Shown in pieces: positions 1 to 5,395 of a stretch of DNA of 5,616 nt. The stretch's first letter is position 1. Every line of letters begins with the position of its first letter. The notes below the pieces were generated by a model. That model was not told the origin of the DNA, did not search any database, and was given only the letters and a program-made list of their open reading frames with translations. The translations under genes and the position numbers were made by a program. Source of the stretch: an uncultured Paraprevotella sp. (lineage in GTDB: Bacteria > Bacteroidota > Bacteroidia > Bacteroidales > Bacteroidaceae); the NCBI GenBank assembly GCA_900770805.1, contig CAAGLP010000151.1, positions 1 through 5,616 on the forward strand. The letters are read 5' to 3'.

Positions 1-590
1 AAGCGAAAGGCACCATCAGCCATATCTCGCACGCTTACCTTACGATTATGGATCTCCTCGGCAATAGTGCCATAGCGCACAATAGGACCTGCTATGAGCT
101 GGGGGAACATGCTTATGTACAGGAGAAGGTCCATGAAGCGACGTTGCGCAGGACTTTCCTTCTTGTACACGTCTATCAGGTATGATATGCTTTGGAATAT
201 GTAGAAACTAATTCCTATGGGCAAGGCTATCCTCGGGTCTGGCATAGGAATGCCAAGCATAGTCAGAGTCGTTGCCGTTAGCGAGGCGTACTTGAACACG
301 CCCAGTGCCAGAACATTGAGTATCAGACCTATGTTCAGTGCCAACTTACGATGAGCATAGTCAGAATCTATAACACGCCCCACGTAGAAATTCATCAGCA
401 CAAGTCCAAGCATTAGAAAGACATACACCGGTTCGCCCCATGCATAGAAAAGCAAAGAGAATACTACCAGCGTGGTGTTGCGACACTTGTAGGACGACAG
501 CACCATCTTATCTACATATGATGCCAGCATGTAACTGCCGAAAAACAACGGCAGGAATACAAACAGGAAGAATAAATCTGAAAAGACCAT
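1..590 (-). CDS. MBOAT family membrane O-acyltransferase (AlgI-like), N-terminal part
   Basis: Reading leftward from an ATG at 588-590, the frame stays open for 196 codons and runs off the window edge, so the C-terminal half is missing. The protein is very hydrophobic and opens with a membrane segment (about residues 5-24). It then shows the family hallmarks of AlgI/DltB-type MBOAT proteins: FSLLFYAWGEP (44-54), FKY (99-101), LPIGISFYIFQSISYLIDVY (123-142) and FPQLIAGPIVRY (162-173). Family members sit in the inner membrane and move acyl groups, usually acetyl, onto exported polysaccharides or teichoic acids; full length is usually about 470-500 aa. The catalytic histidine lies in the missing part, so activity cannot be judged here. 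The start follows the antiporter stop by 47 bp on the same strand, with no recognisable -7 box between, so cotranscription is plausible. The acceptor substrate is unknown; a partner SGNH-type or DltD/AlgJ-like gene would be expected further left. Confidence 0.92.
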   Translation of the reverse strand, partial: MVFSDLFFLFVFLPLFFGSYMLASYVDKMVLSSYKCRNTTLVVFSLLFYAWGEPVYVFLMLGLVLMNFYVGRVIDSDYAHRKLALNIGLILNVLALGVFKYASLTATTLTMLGIPMPDPRIALPIGISFYIFQSISYLIDVYKKESPAQRRFMDLLLYISMFPQLIAGPIVRYGTIAEEIHNRKVSVRDMADGAFR

Positions 591-637
591 ATCCTATTAT
601 CTACTCATCTGGTTAATGGATACTCAAGAGCCCACCG

Positions 638-2098
638 CTACTCTTCTCCGTCCTTTTTGTTCTCTGAAATGTAGAGGAGCTTGTCTCCCACCTTCAGTTC
701 CATGCGTCCGTTAGGAATCATAAACTCCTTGCCGCGTTTTACGAGCATTACCAGTGTGCCACTGGAGATATTCATATCCATCAGGCGGTTGCCGTTCTCC
801 AGCATCTCGGCGGTAAGGGTAACGTCGGTCAACTGGCTGTCTATCTCCTCGGGAATCTCCACTCCGAAGTCGTTGCCTTCCTTCTCCTGCGGAAGGTCAA
901 GGTTGAGCCACTTTGCCACGGGGGCTATGGTCATACCCTGGAAGATGAGGGACAGGAGGGTGATAAAGAATACTATGTTGAAGATATACTGAGAACCCGG
1001 AATCTGCGACACCACGGGATATGTGGCGAAGATGATGGGCACGGCACCACGCAATCCAACCCAGGAGACAAAGCACTTGGCCTTGAAGGTCATCTGGCGG
1101 AAGGGAATGAGACAAAGTCCCACGGTAAGCGGACGTGCCACGAAGATCATAAACAAGCCGATAAGCAGGGCACTAATGGACACCTCTAGCATCTCGTGGG
1201 GATTGACCAGCAGACCCAGAGAAAGGAACATCACTATCTGGCCGAACCACGTAAGACCGTTCATGAAGGTGTTTATCTCCTTGCGGAATACCAATCGGGC
1301 ATTACCCACAACAACACCAAGGATGTAGACGGCCAGATAACCGTTGCCATGGAGCATGTCGGTGATGGTAAAGGTGATGAAGACAAGGCTCAATAGAAGA
1401 ATGGGATATAGCGAACCGTTGGAGAGGTTCACCTTGTTTATCAGCCACACGGCAAATATGCCAAAGGCATAACCCGTAACACCGCCCACAAAGAACTGCA
1501 CGAGCAGGTCCTTGACAAGAAGGCCCATATTGAAACCGCTTCCGCTGGCGATAACCTGTATGAGTGCTATGGTGAGCATGTATGCCATAGGGTCGTTACT
1601 ACCGCTCTCCAATTCCAGCATGGGCTTGAGGTTCTCCTTGAGGTTCATCTTTTGCGAACGGAGCAGGTTGAACACGGATGCCGAGTCGGTAGATGACATG
1701 GTGGCCGCCAGCAGAAGGCAGGTGAGCATTGGCATCTGTATGTGCATGTCGGAATATCCCGAGAGCCAGAAGATGAAACCGCCCGTAAGCAGAGTGGTGA
1801 GCAGGACGCCCACGGTAGAGAGTATCATGCCTTGTGCCATGACGGGCTTGATGTCGCGCAACTTGGTATCCATACCACCGGTGAACAGGATGATGCTCAA
1901 GGCTATCATACCTATGAACTGTGCATCTGCGGCACTATCGAACTCAAGACCGAGGCCATCTGTGCCGAAGCCCATGCCAACGAGCAGGAAGAGCAACAAG
2001 GTGGGGATACCGAAGCGGTAGCCCGTCTTACTGATCATGATAGCGCAGAATATCAGCACCGCACCTATCAACAAAATATTTCCAGCGGTAAAAATCAT
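638..2098 (-). CDS. nhaP2: Potassium/proton antiporter, CPA1 family, NhaP2/CvrA type with RCK_C tail
   Basis: A 486-aa inner-membrane cation/proton exchanger. Residues 1 to about 398 form the Na+/H+ exchanger domain with around a dozen hydrophobic segments. The ion-binding signature ESGSNDPMA (164-172) carries the Asn168-Asp169 pair typical of electroneutral CPA1 exchangers. STDSA (136-140) matches the unwound-helix region, and VGLRGAVPI (347-355) holds the conserved Arg350. Residues about 411-480 form a TrkA-C/RCK_C regulatory domain ending in a typical GDKLLYI segment (471-477). E. coli NhaP2 is longer, about 578 aa, with a further CorC/HlyC-like domain; that part is absent, and the stop (TAG, 638-640) follows a charged tail without sign of truncation. 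By homology it would export K+ (or Na+) in exchange for protons, helping osmotic and pH balance; ion specificity is inferred only. The ATG at 2096-2098 starts directly before the first membrane helix. A TAACTTTG -7 box lies 35 bp upstream. The gene diverges from the nucleosidase and precedes the MBOAT gene. Confidence 0.93.
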   Translation of the reverse strand: MIFTAGNILLIGAVLIFCAIMISKTGYRFGIPTLLLFLLVGMGFGTDGLGLEFDSAADAQFIGMIALSIILFTGGMDTKLRDIKPVMAQGMILSTVGVLLTTLLTGGFIFWLSGYSDMHIQMPMLTCLLLAATMSSTDSASVFNLLRSQKMNLKENLKPMLELESGSNDPMAYMLTIALIQVIASGSGFNMGLLVKDLLVQFFVGGVTGYAFGIFAVWLINKVNLSNGSLYPILLLSLVFITFTITDMLHGNGYLAVYILGVVVGNARLVFRKEINTFMNGLTWFGQIVMFLSLGLLVNPHEMLEVSISALLIGLFMIFVARPLTVGLCLIPFRQMTFKAKCFVSWVGLRGAVPIIFATYPVVSQIPGSQYIFNIVFFITLLSLIFQGMTIAPVAKWLNLDLPQEKEGNDFGVEIPEEIDSQLTDVTLTAEMLENGNRLMDMNISSGTLVMLVKRGKEFMIPNGRMELKVGDKLLYISENKKDGEE

Positions 2099-2132
2099 AT
2101 TATATAAGGTATGTTTTATAATTAAACGACCG

Positions 2133-2140
2133 CAAAGTTA
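2133..2140 (-). promoter_or_regulatory. Bacteroidota -7 box for the antiporter gene
   Basis: Read on the minus strand this is TAACTTTG, an exact match to the Bacteroidota primary-sigma -7 consensus TAnnTTTG. It lies 34 bp before the antiporter ATG, giving a predicted leader of roughly 30 nt. No TTTG/TTG is found at the expected -33 distance (19-21 bp upstream), where the minus strand instead reads a G run, so the promoter may be weak or assisted by an activator. Confidence 0.6.
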
Positions 2141-2182
2141 CTATTTTTCTGCCAAAGAACCCCCTTTTACCATATCTTTTCA

Positions 2183-2190
2183 TAACTTTG
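2183..2190 (+). promoter_or_regulatory. Bacteroidota -7 box for the nucleosidase gene
   Basis: TAACTTTG on the plus strand matches TAnnTTTG exactly and lies 37 bp before the ATG at 2228, giving a predicted leader of about 30 nt that is A/C rich and has no Shine-Dalgarno match. The expected -33 position (about 2159-2162) falls in a C run and has no TTG, as for the opposing promoter. Confidence 0.6.
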
Positions 2191-2227
2191 CAAGAAACAT
2201 TAACACAAGTAGACAAACATCACAGAT

Positions 2228-2950
2228 ATGAATATTCTCTACATCATAGCCATGCAGGCCGAGGCACAGCCTTTCATCGAGCATTATGGCGTTCAGGAAG
2301 TACCTGATTTCTTTGCCCCACTTCCATGCAAACTTTATAGAACCAGCATAGAGGGAGCAGATGGCAAGACCTCTGAACTGAACGTGGTTCTCAACGGCCG
2401 TCAGCATGGTAGCGACCTGGTGGGATGCGAGGCGGCTTCAGTGGCCACCCTTGCCGCCATACAGAAACTGCAACCCGACCTGGTCATCAATAGTGGAACA
2501 TGCGGTGCCTTCCTTGCCAACGGTGCAGAGATTGGCAAGGTGTACATTGGCAATGCATGCATGTTCCACGACCGCAGGGTTCCGGGCGACGACGAATGGG
2601 GCACACAGGCATTGGGCAACTATCCTGTGTGGGACAAGGCAGAAGAACTGGCCTCTCGCCTCAACCTTCCCATGGGTAAGGTAACTACAGGCTCTTCCCT
2701 GGACATGCAACCTTGCGACTTGCAGATAATACAGGAAAACGGAGGCGAACTGAAGGACATGGAGGGAGCTGCCGTTGCCTTTGTGTGCTCATTGCTGAAT
2801 ACGCCTATCCTCTTCGTCAAGAGCGTCACAGACCTATGCGACAATGGTGCTGAGACATTCGAGGAGTTCAGCCGAAATCTTGCATTGGCAAGCCAGAAAC
2901 TCAAGGAAACAAACATTCGCATCATCGACCTGCTTACCAGCAAGGCGTAA
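2228..2950 (+). CDS. 5'-methylthioadenosine (MTA/SAH) nucleosidase-like protein, plant type
   Basis: A 240-aa cytoplasmic enzyme of the nucleoside phosphorylase/nucleosidase superfamily, complete at usual length. By family it cleaves adenine from methylthioadenosine, perhaps also S-adenosylhomocysteine, feeding purine and sulfur salvage. Expected active-site residues are present: Glu12 in IIAMQAEAQP (6-15), the loop INSGTCGAF (87-95), FHDRRVP (113-119), TGSSLDM (154-160), KDMEGAAVA (176-184) with Glu179 that grips the ribose, and SVTDL (199-203) with Asp202 as the likely general acid for the adenine. Several of these (AMQAEA, GTCG, FHDRR, LKDMEGAAVA, VTDL) resemble plant MTN enzymes, as I recall their sequences, more closely than E. 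coli MtnN. A futalosine or aminofutalosine hydrolase role is an alternative within this superfamily, but is less likely in a group that generally makes menaquinone by the classical route. The ATG at 2228 sits right before the first beta strand; no good Shine-Dalgarno is seen. The TPR gene follows after 32 bp. Confidence 0.87.
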   Translation: MNILYIIAMQAEAQPFIEHYGVQEVPDFFAPLPCKLYRTSIEGADGKTSELNVVLNGRQHGSDLVGCEAASVATLAAIQKLQPDLVINSGTCGAFLANGAEIGKVYIGNACMFHDRRVPGDDEWGTQALGNYPVWDKAEELASRLNLPMGKVTTGSSLDMQPCDLQIIQENGGELKDMEGAAVAFVCSLLNTPILFVKSVTDLCDNGAETFEEFSRNLALASQKLKETNIRIIDLLTSKA

Positions 2951-2982
2951 TACATTGACATTGACATATTATATAATAAGGT

Positions 2983-3186
2983 ATGGAACAGAACTTCATA
3001 TCGGCCATGATAAAAGCCATGACCGAGGAATTGGAAAAGGATGGCCCCAACGCCAACATTCTGAAGGAGCGTGGACGATTGAAAATGCTCATAGGAGACA
3101 AAAAGGGGGCAATGGAAGACCTCAGACAGGCCGTAAGCATTGACCCATCCATAGTGGAAAACATCAACGGCGAATTCAAGAAATAA
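2983..3186 (+). CDS. Small single-TPR protein, function unknown
   Basis: A 67-aa soluble protein without signal peptide or membrane segment. Residues 24-57 fit one tetratricopeptide repeat: Gly31, Gly38, Ala43, Ala50 and Pro55 fall at consensus positions 8, 15, 20, 27 and 32. A preceding helix (about 4-19, rich in Met, Glu and Lys) could pack against it, and the C-terminal tail is short and polar. One TPR is too little for a usual superhelical groove, so it may dimerise or act as a small adaptor; the partner is unknown. It starts 32 bp after the nucleosidase stop, with a weak AAGG five bases from the end of that gap, and has no -7 box of its own, so it is probably cotranscribed with the nucleosidase. 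The reading frame is supported by the TPR fit; the start at 2983 is the first ATG and suits the length. I do not recognise a named family. Confidence 0.75.
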   Translation: MEQNFISAMIKAMTEELEKDGPNANILKERGRLKMLIGDKKGAMEDLRQAVSIDPSIVENINGEFKK

Positions 3187-3262
3187 TGGTATTGATTCTA
3201 CCTTAATCAGTAATATCTTTCCTTTTTAGTGGTAGATATCGTACATTGTTACCAAAAACTTA

Positions 3263-3270
3263 TACCTTTG
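3263..3270 (+). promoter_or_regulatory. Bacteroidota -7 box immediately before pheA
   Basis: TACCTTTG matches TAnnTTTG. Only 8 bp separate it from the pheA ATG at 3279, so the transcript would start within a few bases of the start codon. A TTG occurs at 3246-3248, but the gap to the box (14 bp) is shorter than the usual 19-21 bp, so the -33 contact is doubtful. Confidence 0.55.
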
Positions 3271-3278
3271 CACTGTAT

Positions 3279-4124
3279 ATGAAAAAACAGGTAGCAATAC
3301 AAGGAATAAGGGGATGCTTCCACGACATAGCATCGCACAGGTTCTTCCAGAACGAGGAACTTGACCTCGTCGAGTGCAATACTTTTGAAGAGGTTTTCCT
3401 TGCCATGAAGCAGAATCCCGATATGATTGCACTGGTGGCAATAGAAAACACCATTGCTGGGTCGCTTTTGCACAACTATGAGCTGTTGCGCGATTCGGGA
3501 CTTACCATCATCGGTGAGCACAAGTTGCGTATTCAGCATAGCATCATGTGTCTGCCCGAGGACAATTGGGAGGATATTACAGAAGTCAACTCCCACCCCG
3601 TGGCACTCATGCAATGCCGTGCTTTTCTGGAAGCGCACCCCAACTTTAAGGTGGTGGAAGTTTCCGACACCGCTGGTGCTGCTGCTACAATCAGCCAGAA
3701 GAAACTACGCGGCCATGCAGCCATATGCCACAAGGATGCTGCCGATATATATGGTTTGAAGGTATTGGAGGAAGGTATCGAGACCAACAAGCACAACTAC
3801 ACACGCTTCCTTGTTCTTGCCAACATTGCCAGAGCAGGTAAGCTACGCGATGTGACCACCGCCAACAAGGCAAGTCTTGTATTCACCCTGCCTCACGAGG
3901 AAGGTTCGCTCTCGGCAATACTCTCAGTGCTGTCCTTCTACAAGCTCAACCTGACAAAAATACAATCCCTTCCCATCATCGGCAAGGAGTGGCAATATAT
4001 GTTCTACATTGATGTCAGTTTCGAGAACACACAACGCCTGCATCAGGCCATCAATGCCATCACTCCCCTAACCCAGGAACTGAAGACTTTGGGAATTTAT
4101 TGCGATGGCGAACAGACGATGTAA
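3279..4124 (+). CDS. pheA: Prephenate dehydratase with C-terminal ACT domain
   Basis: A 281-aa monofunctional enzyme of normal family length that converts prephenate to phenylpyruvate in phenylalanine synthesis. The catalytic domain (about 4-180) opens with VAIQGIRGCFH (5-15) and carries ENTIAGSL (56-63), SHPVALMQC (105-113), SDTAGAAA (129-136) and the catalytic TRF triad (Thr175-Arg176-Phe177). The ACT regulatory domain (about 198-275) has GSLSAILSVL (209-218) in place of the classic GALA motif and IQSLP (228-232) where the phenylalanine-binding ESRP motif normally sits, so feedback inhibition may differ. No chorismate mutase domain is attached; in this phylum it usually sits on the DAHP synthase two genes downstream. 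The ATG at 3279 was chosen because the first beta strand begins right after it. A TTG 33 bp upstream would add residues unlike the family and lies upstream of the predicted promoter. The aminotransferase follows after 34 bp. Confidence 0.95.
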   Translation: MKKQVAIQGIRGCFHDIASHRFFQNEELDLVECNTFEEVFLAMKQNPDMIALVAIENTIAGSLLHNYELLRDSGLTIIGEHKLRIQHSIMCLPEDNWEDITEVNSHPVALMQCRAFLEAHPNFKVVEVSDTAGAAATISQKKLRGHAAICHKDAADIYGLKVLEEGIETNKHNYTRFLVLANIARAGKLRDVTTANKASLVFTLPHEEGSLSAILSVLSFYKLNLTKIQSLPIIGKEWQYMFYIDVSFENTQRLHQAINAITPLTQELKTLGIYCDGEQTM

Positions 4125-4158
4125 AACAGGACTTCAGATTTTAAATCAGCACTTACAC

Positions 4159-5328
4159 ATGATAAAACCAGCAGACAGACTTGCCTCTGTCAACGAATAC
4201 TATTTCTCACGCAAACTCAAGGAGGTTGCAGCCATGAATGCCCAAGGTATGGACATCATCTCCCTGGCCATAGGCAGTCCCGACATGCCTCCTTCTGATT
4301 CTACCATAGAGACCCTGTGCAATGAGGCTCGCAAGGCCGATGCTCATGGTTATCAGCCAACTGCCGGCATACCCCAATTGCGTCAGGCGATGGCCAACTT
4401 CTACAAGCGTTGGTACAATGTGGAACTCAATCCCAACAATGAAATCCAACCTCTCATAGGTTCAAAGGAGGGCATACTGCATGTCACTCTTGCTTTCGTC
4501 AACCCTGGCGATGGTGTGCTGGTACCCAACCCAGGCTATCCCACCTACACCTCGTTGAGCAAACTGCTGGATGCACGAATCGTAAACTATGACCTCGTGG
4601 AGAACAACGGTTGGCAACCCGACTTCGAGCAACTTGAGCAGATGGACCTCACAGGCACCAAACTCATGTGGACCAACTATCCCAATATGCCCACTGGTGG
4701 TCAGGCGCAGATGGAGACCTACGAAAGACTGGTGCGCTTTGCCAAGGAACATGACATCGTCGTCGTAAACGACAACCCCTACTCCTTCATCCTCAACGAG
4801 GGCGAGAAGTTGAGTATCCTGCAGGTAGAGGGGGGCAAGGATTGCTGCATAGAGTTCAACTCCATGTCCAAGAGCCACAACATGCCCGGTTGGCGTGTGG
4901 GCATGCTTGCCACCAATAGCGAGTTCATATCATGGATTCTGAAGGTGAAGAGCAACATAGACAGCGGCACCTTCCGTGCCCTCCAACTGGCAGCTGCACA
5001 GGCATACGACAACACCGAGGAGTGGCACTCCGTAGCCAACATCCAAACCTATGCCAACCGTCGTGCCATGGCTCGCGAGATAATGGACACCCTGCATTGC
5101 TCGTACGACAAGAATCAGGTGGGCATGTTCCTATGGGGCAGAATACCCGACTCCTATAGCAATGTTGAGGAACTCACCGAGCGTGTGCTTCACGAGGCAA
5201 GGGTATTCATCACACCAGGTTTCATTTTCGGTTCCAATGGCGAAAGATACCTGCGTATAAGCCTTTGCGCCAAGGACGAGAAATTCAAGGAAGCCGTTGC
5301 TCGCATCAAAGCATTAGAGTGGCAATAA
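4159..5328 (+). CDS. PLP-dependent class I/II aminotransferase of the aromatic amino acid operon
   Basis: A 389-aa cytoplasmic fold-type I aminotransferase of normal length. Visible landmarks: the substrate-side segment LAIGSPDMPP (36-45), GYQPTAGIPQLR (64-75), the cofactor phosphate loop GSKEG (101-105), NPGYPTY (124-130), NYPNMPTGG (173-181) with Asn176, VVNDNPYSF (202-210) with Asp205 for the pyridine nitrogen and Tyr208, SMSKSHNMPGWR (235-246) with Schiff-base Lys238 and Arg246, and YLRIS (364-368) with Arg366 for the substrate carboxylate. Placed between prephenate dehydratase and DAHP synthase, it most likely converts phenylpyruvate and 4-hydroxyphenylpyruvate to Phe and Tyr; prephenate or another keto acid as substrate is also possible, since this subfamily cannot be assigned by motif alone. 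The ATG at 4159 is preferred because the protein then begins MIKPADRL, a typical opening for the family. An upstream in-frame ATG at 4105 would overlap pheA by 20 bp and add 18 untypical residues. Confidence 0.9.
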   Translation: MIKPADRLASVNEYYFSRKLKEVAAMNAQGMDIISLAIGSPDMPPSDSTIETLCNEARKADAHGYQPTAGIPQLRQAMANFYKRWYNVELNPNNEIQPLIGSKEGILHVTLAFVNPGDGVLVPNPGYPTYTSLSKLLDARIVNYDLVENNGWQPDFEQLEQMDLTGTKLMWTNYPNMPTGGQAQMETYERLVRFAKEHDIVVVNDNPYSFILNEGEKLSILQVEGGKDCCIEFNSMSKSHNMPGWRVGMLATNSEFISWILKVKSNIDSGTFRALQLAAAQAYDNTEEWHSVANIQTYANRRAMAREIMDTLHCSYDKNQVGMFLWGRIPDSYSNVEELTERVLHEARVFITPGFIFGSNGERYLRISLCAKDEKFKEAVARIKALEWQ

Positions 5329-5395
5329 TACCCTCACCACAACGAGACTATATAACAGACAAAACACAACACATAGACATCACCACACAGACAAT
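5329..5395 (+). other. A/C-rich, G-poor leader before the DAHP synthase gene
   Basis: Of 67 bases, 54 are A or C and only 5 are G, with runs of CACA/ACAC type. There is no Shine-Dalgarno sequence, no TAnnTTTG box, no hairpin and no terminator. It is consistent with an unstructured translation-initiation region in a transcript continuing from the aminotransferase gene. Confidence 0.6.

Larger units (their letters stand above)
2132..2191. repeat. 9-bp inverted repeat spanning the two divergent -7 boxes
   Basis: GCAAAGTTA at 2132-2140 and TAACTTTGC at 2183-2191 are perfect inverted copies separated by 42 bp. Each arm contains the -7 box of the gene it faces plus the following C. The match stops at both ends (2131/2192 and 2141/2182 do not pair). 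It is most simply two copies of the same promoter element in divergent orientation, not an operator, though the two promoters share the DNA where both -33 contacts would fall. Confidence 0.55.

Noticed and set aside
591..637. TTGAG and TAGATAAT on the minus strand before the MBOAT gene, resembling a sigma70 promoter.
   Set aside because: No TAnnTTTG box is present, and the enteric-type consensus is not expected to work in this phylum.
1512..2021. A long plus-strand open frame (169 codons) opposite the antiporter gene.
   Set aside because: It is the antisense of a well-supported membrane protein gene, its translation is low in recognisable structure, and no promoter or start signal supports it.
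2955..2977. TTGACA (2955-2960 and 2961-2966) near TATAAT (2972-2977), looking like a sigma70 promoter before the TPR gene.
   Set aside because: The spacings are 11 and 5 bp, not about 17, and Bacteroidota primary sigma factor uses a different consensus. The TTGACA pair is probably a chance ATTGAC repeat.
3193..3236. A possible terminator after the TPR gene: TGATT/AATCA (3193-3197, 3205-3209) and TCTACC/GGTAGA (3197-3202, 3231-3236) with T-rich 3217-3227.
   Set aside because: The stems are only 5-6 bp, AT-rich and mutually exclusive, and the T run is not directly after a stem.
3246..3278. An upstream TTG start that would lengthen prephenate dehydratase by 11 residues.
   Set aside because: The extra residues do not fit the family start, and the codons overlap the predicted promoter.
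4137..4147. Palindrome GATTTTAAATC between pheA and the aminotransferase gene.
   Set aside because: It is short, AT-only in the core and unsupported by a second copy; likely chance.
4105..4158. An upstream ATG for the aminotransferase, overlapping the end of pheA.
   Set aside because: The 18 added residues are not typical of the family, whereas the ATG at 4159 gives the usual MIKPADRL opening. A short translational-coupling role cannot be excluded.
4462..4878. A 138-codon minus-strand open frame opposite the aminotransferase.
   Set aside because: It mirrors the codon pattern of a strongly supported gene and resembles no family; treated as a shadow.
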